64,000 bases of DNA. Source: Phycomyces blakesleeanus NRRL 1555(-). Taxonomy: Eukaryota; Mucoromycota; Mucoromycetes; Mucorales; Phycomycetaceae. Where the stretch lies: the NCBI RefSeq assembly GCF_001638985.1, contig NW_017265168.1, positions 1-64,000 of the forward strand, given 5' to 3'. Both the position numbers and the translations under genes were made by a program. Shown here piece after piece: positions 51,951-64,000 of this stretch. The notes beneath the pieces are model-generated. The model did not search any database and had not been told where the DNA came from. It worked only from the letters and a program-made list of their open reading frames with translations. Position 1 is the stretch's first letter; the number at the start of each line of letters is the position of its first letter.

Positions 51951-54790
51951 CTGCTGTAATGAAAAAGTAGCTTGTAGTCTGGTCACCAGAAATTATATCT
52001 GGTCCCTAACCGTGCATAGTGCTTTCTATAAATGAAATAAATCTTAATTCTTGAAATACTTTGATTCAAGTGGTAAATGAAGCCACTATTATTTTTGTTT
52101 GTTTTTTTTTTTTTTTGAAAATGAAATTATTTATTGATCAATGTATCCAATAGACTGGAACTTTACCAAACGCATTTGTGAACATTAATAAAATACGACC
52201 AAAAGAAATTTGTTCCTTTTTGATTCAATTTTGAATTATTTTCATTTTTGTTATTAGACTTTTTAAAAAAAAAGGAATTCTCCATCGCGTGTCCACACTC
52301 TCCACCCCGTTAAGACAGGTGTGAGCTCTAGCTATAAACGATGTTAATTTTATTTATGGCCTCCAGACTCAATCTGAATATATGTGATTCCGATCTGTAG
52401 GCCAACTTGTGGTCTTTATATTTTTTCTAATTGGTACCTTTTGAAGCTTAAAGGCCATTTGGTTAATATGCAAGGTTTATGGGTGGACAGTCAATTGATT
52501 TATTTTGTTAATAAACCTAGTCTTTGTAAATATATCAAGTGATTCATTTACACAGGTGTCATTTTTTCTTTCTCCCTTGTCTCACCAACAAACAAAAAAA
52601 ATTTATGTGTGTGCCGCGAGAGAGGGGACATTAAAACTCGCAGTCACGAATGTATAGATTATTTTATGAGTAGCTTGGTGTACAAATGTATTTATTTATT
52701 TATTTTCTTGTCTTGTCTTGCATACACAATATATATATATATATATAAATTATTTTCTCCTTCTTCTGATCCGCTTTAGTGATTATGTATATTTTATAGA
52801 TATATTCTCTTTTTAAGGAATAAAATAAATATATAGAAAGTATATTATATTATACAACTTTTAATATTAGACATGTCTGGGCCAATCGTGTAATTACAAA
52901 CTGTAGAGCCTGTTGTAAATTTCTTCAAATTTCCAAACCTCTCCTTCAAAGATAATAATGTGGCAAGGATTCGCTTTTTGAGATTTCACACAAACTTACC
53001 CCATATAAATATAAAACAAGAAGTACTTTGTGTTGCTATTATTGTTATTATATAAATAATAATGACGTTTTCTTTTAATCTTTATAAAATGACGGAAGGC
53101 TTGTTTGAGAGTCTCTTTTTTTTTTTATTCTTTACAGTACTCTCAAGATCCGAGATTCAATATGGTATATATATGAATAGAATAAAAAAAGCAAGAGTCG
53201 TGTTTCTTCTTTATCTATATTGCATGTCGAGGTTTTATTGATTAATTGATTTGTTTGTGTGCTTTGGATTTAAGCTTTGTGATATGGTCAGTATTCCGTC
53301 AATGACAAAGACTTTGAGTAAAGTAAGGTTCTGTTGTTGTTCTTTCTTCATTTTCTCGGTGCTGTCATTATGGACGGCCGTGACGGAAGAGAAAAGGGAT
53401 GGAGTGAGAAAAAGGGTACTACAGATATTCTGGATTTGTGTGAAGTGAAATATATTAAACAAACAAAAATCTATAAATGACTGTCGTACATTACAAAAGA
53501 AAGAAAGAAAGCTTTTTATTTATTTATTTATTTATTTTCTTGATAATAATACTTCTTGACAATTCAATTTTGTTAAATGTGTATTGAATAGTAAGATTAA
53601 AAGAAAAGCGACATTTATGCTGTTCTCTTGTCATTGATTGATCGATTGACTTTGCTCAATGATATTTTATTTTTATACATGTTCTTTATACTCCGTTTTG
53701 GTTGAAGAGTTAAAAAAAAATAACGGCGATCAACCACAAGAAAAGAAAATGATAGTCAAGCCAAGACGGACAAGTAGCTTGTTTATTAGAAAAGGGACAT
53801 CAGAATGACGCTTGTTATCACTAAATAAAGATGAAGCATAAAGATTCGAGTGTTATTTTGTATTAAATATTAGATGCAGATTTGGTGAATTGAATTTTGT
53901 TATAAGAGATTATTTATTTATTTATTCTGGATCTATAAAGGAAATTATCTTGATCGCAATCACCGTAATCTACCATGTTATAAAAGACCAAACCTCTTTT
54001 GGTGTGAAATAGGAGGAAAAAAAACGAATAGATCAAATTATAGGTATTTATTGGTTGTGGCCCTTGTCGGACAGAACCTTGCTTGTACAAGACAAGTCTC
54101 TTTATAAAGAATGATTCCCGATGAATTTTACACCATTTTCATGGAATTCGGTTAGTTGAATCTTATTCTTTTTTATTTTATATTTTATATTGTGTACCAG
54201 TCAGGGCGGACTATAATGATACTAAATGATTAATACTTTAAAAGAATCTAGAAAACTATATAAAACTAATACATACATAAGTACAAGTATTAATACTAAT
54301 ACTAATACTAATACTAATACTAGTATTAAGATCGGTAACAGTAACAGTAACAGTATTATATACATTACATAAATTACATATACAAATGTATATAATTATA
54401 TATAAATTTATATATGTATCTAAATTGTATGTAATAATCAGTACCCTGTGGTTAATGATAATACAGAAAAATCAAGTGGGGTGGCTCAACAAAGTCTTAA
54501 AAGTCAAACATCGACGTTCGGAACTGCAAATAAAAATGAGACTCAAAAAAAAAAAAAAAAAAAAAAACAGGCCTTTCGAGAACGATTTAATTTCTATTTC
54601 TATCAGATATATATATTTCTTTTTTGTAAAGAGTTGAATCCCCCCACCCCTTCTTTAAACCCTATAAATATTTATACACCTGTCACTCGGTTCATAAAGA
54701 CCACCTCTCTTTCTTCTTCTACTTCTACTTCTTTTTTCTTTTTTTTTCTTCTTATATTTGTATATCTCTCTCTTTTTTTATCTTTATACA
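51951..54790. other. Gene-poor AT-rich region
   Basis: 2.8 kb without a supported gene. It contains TTTA runs (52690-52703, 53517-53535), TA runs (52731-52746), a TAATAC hexamer run (54290-54321) with GTAACA repeats (54335-54354), and a run of about 23 A (54545-54567). The right end, rich in CTT and TC, is the probable leader of the next gene. Confidence 0.55.
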
Positions 54791-56034
54791 ATGGCACAGC
54801 ACTACCAACAACAGCAACAACAACAACAACAGCAAATGGAACAAATTCATCACAATAATCTACCAGATGCTCCACCTTTACCAGACCATCAAGCTTACCC
54901 TTATATACCTAGCCATTCGTCCTCTTGGTCGTCTACCCCTTCTACTTTGGTACCGCCACCCGGCAGCGAAAAATATCAATTACCTCAAGGTTAGAGCATA
55001 CCTTTTCTTCTTCTTTTTAAAAAGACATGTAATTGAATCTGCATATTCACGATCGTTGTCATTATGATAAATAAATGATATATAGAAAGTCCTCTGAAAC
55101 ATGGCTTGAATATCGAGCGGTTGGAATCCAACGACAACGACGACAACACACTGAGTCTCGAGAAACACCCAAAGAAACAGCGGCGGATGGCCAACCGGAA
55201 TTGCTGTGCGCGGTGCTGCTGTTGCGCGTGCTGTCTTCCCGTTTGGGCCACTTGGGTTGTATGGATTTTTATTGTCGCCATCATAATTGTCGTGATCGTT
55301 ATTGGCTCTATTCTTGCTACCTTCAAGATGCCGAGTATCGAATTCCAAGGCATTGCACCTATCGAATCAGACGAATCAATCATATCATTCAACAACGACA
55401 AACTGTCCATCAACTTTGGCCTCATTGTCAATATAGAGAACCGAAATATCTTTCCAATCTACCTTTACGATGTGAATGCCTATGTAAGTACAGCTCAAGT
55501 ATAATATTAATATAAATAAATAGAAATAGGCAATAGATAAGCTTTTTCTTTTCTTTTTTGTTTGCCACCTGAATGCACCATATTTAATTATTATTTTATA
55601 GGGATATTACCCTTATCCCGAAGACCCATCTACCCGGACCTCAATTGGAGATGGTCATTTGGATTACGAACTCGTGCCCTCTCAAACAAACTACAACTTC
55701 ACCTACCCATTCACCATTAAATATGATCCTGCCTCAGATCCCAATCTATCGATCTTGGGTAGCATTGCTGACAAATGTGGTCTGACTGGTGGTGCAAAGG
55801 GAGATCTGAGCATCCAGTACGATATTAAGCTTCGTGCCCGTGTCCTGCTATTCACCATCCCGCTCACCATCTCATCCTCTGCTAATTTCCCTTGTCCTCT
55901 CAATGTAAGTTTCAAGTCAATAGGTTACACAGACCCACCCATCGAACCCACTTATTTATCTTTATCTTTATTAGTCGGATACACTTCCTGGTCTGGACAC
56001 CGATTCACTTGGACAAATCTTTGGAACCTCCTAA
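54791..56034 (+). CDS. LEA2-like single-pass membrane protein (2)
   Basis: Four exons: 54791-54989, 55086-55483, 55602-55904 and 55975-56034, all GT-AG, giving 319 residues. The N-terminus has a Gln run (residues 6-15) and a proline/serine-rich segment. A cysteine cluster (RNCCARCCCCACC, residues 104-116) precedes one membrane helix (about 120-143, WATWVVWIFIVAIIIVVIVIG). The C-terminal domain has the LEA-14/LEA2 pattern: INFGLIVNIENRNIFPIYLYDVNAY, then a mid-domain with FTYPFTIKYDP, and IQYDIKLRARVLLFTIPL. The cysteines beside the membrane helix are candidates for palmitoylation. The architecture matches the gene at 42406, suggesting the same family, but the proteins are diverged. A role at a cell membrane is inferred. 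Confidence 0.82.
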
Positions 56035-57657
56035 ACCTTTCTCCCTCCCAAAAAAGAAAAAGAAGTATCTACAAAGGAGGGGATCATATACTTCATTTTC
56101 TTTTATATATATATATATATATAAATTATGTAAATTGCTGGCAATGTATATACACACACCCATTCACACCCATTCACACCCATTCACACTCTCACTTATA
56201 TTAAAGCCCCCCCCCCCCCCCCCCCCCCACTCGCACACACTTTAACAAAAATGTATATGCATGCATATATACTTATATATATATCAAAAAGAAAAATAAG
56301 CAACAGCGAAAAATAACAATATATTTATATTTATATTGTGTAGAGTAAAATCGTACACTTCCTCTTCTTCCTATATTTTATTTCTTTGAAATAGTTTGTT
56401 CAGCCATGGAAGTGGTGATTATCATACTACTTTTTCTTTATAAAGTACAAAACATAGTGTAACACTTCTTGTAAACCAGAATTTTATTTGACCTAATAAA
56501 TAAACAAATGATTCATGCTGATGATAATCCGTATAGTCTAAAATAAGGCCCATTCAAGCTTTTAATATTCTGCTTTTATTGTATCGAAACAGACAACGCA
56601 AATTGACCTTTTTATATATATATATATCTGTTTTTAAGGTGGCTTTGGGTGTAGTTTTGAATATATATAAAAGGAAAGGCAAATATTTGGTACTTATTGA
56701 GCAATACTATTTGTTTATTACACCAAATCCTTATTTATATATACATGTTTGTAAATAATAATGATAATGATACATATTTCTTATAAATATAGGTGGTTTG
56801 AATAAGAATCCAAACAAGTGAATAATCAAATATGACACACCAGGTCAAAGACAAGACATTATATAATCAGAAAGCCGAATTGTCTTTAGAACCTCTCGAA
56901 TACAAGTTTTTGATACTAAATTAACCTTTTTTTTTATAATTATATTATTATGTAGCCTAAAGGAAAGGACCTGTTAGTCTTGGTGTGTGAATGTGAATGT
57001 GAATGCGAATATGTATGTGTTTCAATGTTGTATACTACATATGAATACATCCATAAATCTGCTGATGGAACTAAGAAATGCCAAGCATTGAGTTCATTAT
57101 CGGACTGGGATGGCCCGAAAATAACACACACACAGGTATATATATATATATATAAATTATTCAAAAATAATTCTTTACCCATTACTGACGTCTGTATGTT
57201 AAACGTCATATTGTATCCCCCCCCAAAAAATAAATAAATAAATAAATTTAATCCACTATAGACAGATTAATAACCTATAATATTTTACATGTAGTCTAAT
57301 GCACTGAAGGAATAAATAAATAAAGCTGTAAAGATAATGCTGGTAGTCTAAACTGACAAGTATATGAGATATGGATATGATTTTCTACAAACTTATTGTT
57401 GCCATGGAAATATATTTATGTAAAAATAATAAAATATTTCCCTGTAATATCTTTTTTTGGATTTCTTGTAGACTGACGTGAATTTTCCTTTCCGGACAAG
57501 GCCAGAAAATATATATTATATAATATATTATAGTATAATATAAATTATTGCTATTAATTATTATAATAATTATCGTCTTTATTCTTATAACTATCATTTC
57601 TCCTCACCCTCCCCCCCCCCTTTTTTTTTTAATCTCTATTTATTTATCTTTAAAGCA
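56035..57657. other. Intergenic region with homopolymer and TA tracts
   Basis: 1.6 kb without a supported gene. It contains three CCCATTCACA-type repeats (56159-56189), a run of 22 C (56207-56228), several TA runs, and a C10-T10 tract just before the next start (57610-57630). The frames 56980-57237 (plus) and 56940-57209 (minus) overlap in antisense and are artefacts of GTGAAT and TA repeats. Confidence 0.6.
56207..56228 (+). repeat. Homopolymer run of 22 C
   Basis: Twenty-two consecutive C in AT-rich DNA, 170 bases after the stop of the LEA2-like gene. The exact length is uncertain because long homopolymers sequence poorly. Confidence 0.9.
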
Positions 57658-59891
57658 ATGAAAGGGATAGAAAACGTTTTCAAAACCACCTTGCACTCCC
57701 TAGAACACCTGGCAATTTCTGCAAACTCTCGGATACAACATACTCAGCTACCAGAATCTGTCACACTCGAAAGTGTCCCTAGCAACCAGCCGCAATGGGC
57801 TGACCCCCCTCAAGCCATGTCCAACACAACATATTACGACAACTGCAACGGTCCTTGTTCTAGACTAGTTTACCCAGATCCCGAAACAGGAGATCTGGTA
57901 TACCCACCTTACAACGAAAAGGGTGATCGCATAATTGATTTCTCAGGTGCAGGTTACAATGAGGGCAGGACAGATCTTCCATCATTGCAAGAAGTGCCTG
58001 TTGTCATTGCACTCGAACCCGTCCAGAATACCCTCGATGACTCTGGAAGAATCCAGAATGCCCTAAACGACATTGCAAACTTTCCTGAACTTCCAAACGG
58101 GTTCAAGGGAGCCCTTCAACTCAACAAAGGCACATACTATCTCTCAAAGCCAATTGAAATGAATGCTTCTGGGGTGGTTCTCCAAGGAGACCCTAATGGT
58201 GGTACTGTGCTGGTAGCAACAGACGCAATGTCCCCTCTTGACACGCCGTATTTGATCAAGGTCTCTGGGCAGCCAAACGCTATGGCCAGAAAACGGGTGC
58301 CAATTGCGGATGAGTATGTGCCGGTCGGACATTATCAAGTCCGGGTCACGCAGAGCAAGAGATTCAAGCAGGGTGACACAGTAGTGGTGGGAATCGGATT
58401 CAATGAAAACTGGATTGAGGCCATTGGAATGCATGATATTCCAGCCAAACCAGGCCAGAACAGCAACAATGGATGGAGACCCGGTCGGTTTGAACATCAC
58501 CGCCGGCTGGTCCGCGTCGAAGAAGACGGCAGGCTATTGACCTTTAACGAACCCCTGACGACCAGTCTTGCAAAGGAATATGGCGGCGGCTACGTCGAGG
58601 CGTATCAGAATATGCGGGTCCAGCGGGTAGGAATCCAGCATCTCGAATGCGTATTTCCGGCAAACAAGTCAAGAGGACCCGAAGAAATGATGAAAACAGA
58701 AAAGAAAAAGGTCAAGGATTATCGATTCACAGCCGAAATGTTTGACCATCTGTTGATATTTATGGATCACGCCGAGAATTGCTGGGTACGTGGTGTGAAG
58801 TCTGTCTGGTGGAGAAACTTTGCCAGGCTGGGTACAAATACAGTAGCAATCACACTTCAGGTAAGCTACACTCACCTAAAAAAAACCCCCAAACCAAAAC
58901 AAAAAAAAAGTGTAAATCACCTTGAGAAGATTAAAACAAATAAAAATAAAAATAAATTGTACTTTTATGCAGCAATGTTACCACACATTTCCACAACCAC
59001 CACCGCCAAATCCCAAGAAGCCGGCGTTTCTTGCTGGTCAGTTTGCCTTTGAGATATCTGGGCAACTGGTTCTTATTGAACGCTGCCATGCAGAATACAA
59101 TTTCCACGCTTATTCCTACAAGGGAAGAGTACCTGGTCCAAATGTTGTATATCAAAGCGATGCTGTAGCAAAGAATGGGGATGTCGGACCTCACATGAAA
59201 TGGTGTAAGTTTCTCTTATTATCATTTAAAGAAAACCCCTCCAAAAAAAAATTAATGAAGGCTGAACCATACTAAAATTTAAAATCGACTAAACCAAAAC
59301 TTGTATTTGCCACGTTTTTTTTTTTTTTTTTTTTTTTGCTATTAAACTATATATATATATATATATTTTTGTGTGTGTAGCTTCAGGACAGCTGTATGAC
59401 AGTAAGAAAATAAAAGACTTATAATGAAAACTTTTGACTAGAGCTAATTTGTTTGTTTGGTTGTTTTTAGACTGTAATATTGAAGGACAAATTCTTATTC
59501 AAGACCGATTTGACGCCGGATCTGGCCACGGATGGTCAGGAGCAAATTCAGTTGTATGGAATACGATTGCCCATGGAGGAATGGTCGTACAAAAACCGCC
59601 ACTTGCCAACAACTTTGTAGGCAAGTATTTTTACTCTATTTTTTTTTCTTTTCTATTTTCTGTGTGTTTGTGTTTGTGTTTGTGTTTGTGTTTGCTGTTC
59701 TTTGTAACCTTTCTTAGAATTGATCTCCTAAAACAAAAATAAATTATATAGTTGGATGTTCCTCCAAGAAAGCAAAGGCACGAAGGCCCAGTCATCCTTG
59801 GGGGTGGGAAGAGTCGCCCGATGTCAAGGTTGAACCACCGAGTTTGTATTTGGCCCAACTGAGAGAAAGGAGAAGGATGAACACGGTTTGA
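57658..59891 (+). CDS. Pectate-lyase-3-like right-handed beta-helix protein
   Basis: Five exons: 57658-58860, 58973-59204, 59381-59401, 59471-59620 and 59752-59891, giving 581 residues. Exon 3 is only 21 bases. The last intron (59621-59751) starts GCAAGT after GTAG and ends ATATAG, a GC-AG intron; the alternative GT three bases earlier would switch to a frame that loses the conserved-looking end. Features: IIDFSGAGYNEG (the DFSxAGY motif that opens many pectate_lyase_3 beta-helices), SGRIQNALNDIA, GVVLQGDPNGGTVL, then helix turns to about residue 535, ending in VEPPSLYLAQLRERR. It is probably a carbohydrate-active or scaffold beta-helix; the substrate is unknown. No signal peptide is visible at the chosen ATG, which directly follows a TTTAAAG acceptor-like site, so an upstream exon is possible. 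Confidence 0.75.
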
Positions 59892-60058
59892 CTCGAGGAA
59901 TACAAAACCAGTAATTTATGTATGCATTGCAAATTTAAAGATCAAGAGAAAAATACCCAACATTAATAAACAAATAAGTATTTCATGAAATCGTATTGTA
60001 CAAAAACCTCCCTTTAATCTAATAGTTGATTTTAATCTTCTTGAAGAAGTAACAAATG

Positions 60059-60107
<49 letters not shown>

Positions 60108-60641
60108 ACTAAATAAATCGTTACAAAAAAGGGCAAAAGAAGAAGAAATTCAATTGCTACCTTGTTGATATTGTATATATATATATATATATTATTGTTA
60201 CAAAACAGATATGCGAATAAATTATAGATATATAGATAGATATGAATATGAATACATTTATTACTTTAAAAGGGAATTTTGCCATTTCTTTCTATTTATT
60301 CTCTTCATCCTCTCTCTCCCTCTCTCTCTTCTTGTTACAGTCTGTATCTCCACTCTAAATGATATTTGCCTTGGCCCACTTAATTCTGTGTCCAATAAAC
60401 CCACATTGTATTCAAAATCACGAAATACGTGTTTAACAAAATATATGTATATTTTTATTGTGTGTGCCTTTTTATATATATATTATCCATAGTAGATTTA
60501 CTTTGTATTGATTGGGTACATCTGGAGTTGCTGTATTAAAAAAAATACCACTCAATTAACATTGGTTAGGTTGCATAATTACAATTTTGTTTTTTTTTGT
60601 TTTTCTTTTTATCCAGCACATTAAGTTTGCCAGCTTTGGAT

Positions 60642-60672
<31 letters not shown>

Positions 60673-61229
60673 TTGTATGTACAACTTAATTAGTTTCTTT
60701 GGCCATATGTTTTCACATAGCGTGCATTAATTGAAGGACAAGTATTCAAGATAAGATCTACATACAACTCCTTGATTTATCGGAAAAAATTGAACATGGA
60801 TAATAGCGAAATCAATGCCAGTAAAGAGCATGGTAATGCAAGATACTTGGACCTTTGTTTAGACTATATCTTCTTAGCCTCTGATGTTAATTCTTTCAAG
60901 CGGCCTAGCTTAATAGCACCTTACACAAAACAATATATTTTCCCATACAAGCAGACAAAAAAAAAGAAGGGGAAGGGGGGGAAATTTTGAGTTGCTAGGA
61001 AATTACCCATAGAAAGCAATTCATCTAATCCCAAACAGTTGATTAAAAAAATAAAATAAAATTAGCGTTAGACTGTTTGAGTGCCAAATTCGTGTGACCT
61101 TGGCATAAGTGAATACTATTGAGCGGGTGTTCCATTAAGCGATTAAAGAAACTAAATGGAGCTCAAGCCACTATTCACACCCTTTTTTTTTTTCTTTCCT
61201 ATGTTTGCCCCGCCCAAAGGTCCTTAAAC
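59892..61229. other. Intergenic region with TA repeats
   Basis: 1.3 kb of AT-rich DNA with a 42-base TA run (60060-60102) and further TA runs near 60170-60192 and 60648-60672. The frames 60211-60492 and 60772-60990 are low complexity or unrecognised. Confidence 0.6.
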
Positions 61230-64000
61230 ATGCTGGGCAAAGTTTACAAGCCAGGGGCTGATGAGGAAACCGAAAGGGCCGGTACCCTTTCACGACGACA
61301 GTCTAATAGACCTCACAATTCTCTCTCAAACAATACACCTTATCCACTCCACACAGGTCCTCATCCTATCTTGCCACATTTACATCGCCTAAGACAACTG
61401 ATGCTCAATCAATATAATCCTTTGGTGTGGATTACAACCCTTATTGTAATACTTATCATCTTGTACAATCTACCACAAAGATCACCATCACCACCACCTC
61501 CGATCAAACCCATCGTCCCGAGTATCAACTATCTCGACACAACACAACTTACTGACTATGCACTGCTAGACAAACTCTTAATAGACAAAGGTACCTTTCT
61601 TTATTCTTTAACTCTTTGACTCTTTAATCCTACTAATCCCCCTTTCCTTTTTTCCATTTCTTCTTTTCTTCTTCTGCCTATTTTTTTTTTTAAAAAAAAA
61701 CTATGTAGATAATATACACCGTCAGTTTAACGGGATCGATCGTACACCAAAGTGGGTCAGTCAAGAGACCCCAAGCTCTTCAGATAGACCGTTACCCCAC
61801 CACCTTGGGGGCCATACAATCGATGATATTGAACGCTTGGTAGAATCCCAAGAGCTTACTTACATCGATCAGCGGAATAAAATCGTATCTGCCATTGCCC
61901 TGGTGTACACAAACACACCTGCACTTCTTCCGCTACAATTAAAAAGTGTTCTAACCCAGTCAGTGACACCCGAGATTATTTGGATTATCTGCACCGCCGA
62001 ACACTTTGAGGCAGCCTCTGCATTAGTTGAAACATACAAAAGTAGGCGCATCAAGGTCATAACAACCCACCAAACAGGACCTTCCTGGCTTTATCTGGCC
62101 TCCCGCACAACCACAGAATATCTCTGGATTTTGGACAACAATGCAGTACCTGGAGAACACTACCTCGAACGTATGCTCAAACTCTCGGCCACCAAAGAAT
62201 ATCGCAATGCACTCTTAGGCACTGATGCTGGCGTGATGCACTCGGGTCTCGAAAACGAATCGAATGTGATTTGTCTACCAGCAAAGGAAACAGTAAGCCA
62301 AAGGGTGGATATGGTCAACAATGTGTGGGTATTGCGTCGGTCATGGTTCAACGCAATATTCCATGCCGGACAACCTCTGGAAAGCAATCTCCCGCGGGCG
62401 CTTCTTGGGCATTTTATCAGTCATGAAGTTCACTATCACGCCGGAATTCCGTCTGTAGCCCTCCCTGTAGATCCGCTTGATCCTTCAGTCTGGGCAAATC
62501 AACAGACCCCAGAGGAACGGGCGACTCAGTGTGAGGTAATCGATCGGCACCTGAGAGAAGAACGCGACGGTCATGTCGAGTACGGTCGGATTGCCGGAGT
62601 AGCTGGAACAGCTGGAACTGGTGGAGTAGGTGGGTTTGTCGAGGGTTTTGAAGCTCCAGTGGTTGCGTTTGTGGTAGACGGGAATCAGGAATTACAGGAG
62701 TCGATTCCCCTGATCTGCAGTTTCCAGCGACAACAGGAGGTTAATGGTGCAGCTGTGCATGTGGTAATTACTGGAAAGTATCGAGGGTTGACGGCAAAGG
62801 ATGTGGTGGATTCCCTGGACGCCTATCATCCAACATGCTCGGACTTGCGAATTCACGATCTAGAAGTCCATTACGGAAATCGAGGCGACATACCCCTTGA
62901 CGAGCATTGGCGCCTACCAAATGAGATCATGTTTAGCCTGACACGCCTTTTGACGCGTCTTCAGCCACGAGTACTTATTCATATCCAACAGCGAACAAAC
63001 ATTGTTGGAGAGAGTATCAAGGCTGCCGGTAAAAAAGTACATGCTACAGTAATTAGTTTACCTGCGCGAGATATCGGACAAGCCCTCTGGATGGCTGATT
63101 TACCAGTGAGTTCACTTGAACGTAAGTAACTTTTTTTTTTAAAAAAAAAATGAACTGACTTGCTGACCAAGTTACCTATATTATCAATATCTAATTTCAT
63201 TTCATTTAATTCAATGACTTGAAACGCTGAATTTGTGTTATGTTTTGTGCTTTATAGAATGGCACTCATTTACGATCAAGATCATGATGGTAACAGACAG
63301 ACGGCCTCACTCACTGTCTCGACTGATTCGGTCCGCTGCCCGTGCTCACTACCTTGGAGACAAGATTGATCTGACAGTTGTGATGGAACAGACGAGCGAC
63401 AGAGTTACCCAGGCATTTGTCAACAGCTTACCATGGCCTCATGGTAGAAAGAATATTCGCCACAGAATTGTAAAAGTCAACCGGATGCCGGTATTTGTAG
63501 AGGCATGGTACCCGACCAACAATGACGAGTATGCAATCTTGCTTGATGAAGGGCTTGAGGTATCCAGCCTGTTTTATAGCTGGGCCAAATACTCTGTTTT
63601 ACGGTACCGCTACTCACCTGATAAGAATGCTGCGGCTGCCATGTTTGGAATCAGTCTTTACTCGCCACGCTTGATAGAAACCGACCCTAGTGGTCGTCGA
63701 TTGTTTGCGCCTGAAGCTACTCTGGAAAGATTTGGCTATCCTCGTCGTTCGCCTTATCTTATGCAATCTCCTAGTAACTCTGGTGCACTGTTTTTCCCCG
63801 AACACTGGCGTGAATTCCACGATTATATTACAGTTAGACTTGCAGACCAGGCTAAGAAGCAGCTTCAGAAGATCTATGTTCCAAACGCACGATCAAGTCA
63901 ATGGACCAATTCATGGAGGAGATACTTTGACGAGATGATTTATTTGCGTGGATATGTGATGCTGTATCCCAACTACGAGGATTACACCAGCTTGTCCACA
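61230..64000 (+). CDS. Type II membrane glycosyltransferase, GT2-like (partial)
   Basis: Exons seen: 61230-61590, 61709-63121 and 63258 to beyond the window end. Both introns are GT-AG and the frame is open to base 64000, about 839 residues so far. A 62-residue basic cytoplasmic N-terminus precedes one signal-anchor helix (about 64-80, PLVWITTLIVILIILYN), then a proline-rich stem (SPSPPPPIKP). A first glycosyltransferase-like domain follows (IVSAIALVYTNTPALLPLQL, LWILDNNAVPGEHYLERML). A second module starts near 63280 with MMVTDRRPHSLSRLIRSA and YLGDKIDLTVVM, resembling the nucleotide-sugar-binding start of GT2/GNT-I-like folds. The Golgi-type topology suggests glycan or cell-wall synthesis. 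The donor and acceptor sugars are unknown. The start at 61230 (MLGKVYKPG) is preferred to one 111 bases upstream, because the extra residues are not conserved-looking. Confidence 0.78.

Overview
The window looks like nuclear DNA of a filamentous, early-diverging fungus, most likely Mucoromycota. The evidence is short spliceosomal introns (about 55-330 bases, mostly 60-130), AT-rich intergenic DNA full of microsatellites, a full cytoplasmic dynein heavy chain, a fungal polyphosphate polymerase (VTC4), a CAF120/Skg3-type PH protein and a bHLH factor of a type common in basal fungi. Gene order and splicing were read by eye. Every multi-exon model given here keeps an exact reading frame across all its junctions.

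Layout. 1-5425 is repetitive: a duplicated unit of about 2.36 kb (1-2358 and 3065-5425), each copy carrying nine units of a 74-bp minisatellite, separated by a spacer with three identical hairpins and a 15-bp minisatellite. No gene is supported there. 5426-8394 is gene-poor DNA with simple repeats. A bHLH-zipper transcription factor lies on the minus strand (8395-10123). A degraded Tc1/mariner-type element with long inverted ends (10685-12398) sits just upstream of the 4,694-residue dynein heavy chain gene (13122-28437, 11 exons, plus). RPN11 (29760-31207, plus) converges on VTC4 (31876-34254, minus). TRM8 (36730-37919) and an S9 serine peptidase (38318-40717) are both on the minus strand. From 42406 onward all genes are on the plus strand: an LEA2-like membrane protein (42406-43776), a CAF120/Skg3-like tandem PH protein (47314-50924), a second LEA2-like membrane protein (54791-56034), a pectate-lyase-3-like beta-helix protein (57658-59891) and the 5' part of a type II membrane glycosyltransferase (61230 to beyond the window end). 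Transposon relics lie between them at 45080-45860 and 51286-51950.

The genes are mostly housekeeping and unrelated in pathway: motor transport, proteasome lid deubiquitination, vacuolar polyphosphate synthesis, tRNA m7G modification and peptide turnover. No operon-like functional cluster is evident. The features most worth a second look are structural: the recent tandem duplication with its minisatellite and hairpins, two GC-AG introns, two microexons (13 and 21 nt), a basic/alanine-rich segment in the dynein tail, the transposon next to the dynein promoter, and the beta-helix protein that lacks a visible signal peptide. I found no convincing CRISPR array, rRNA or tRNA, and no clear new multi-gene system.
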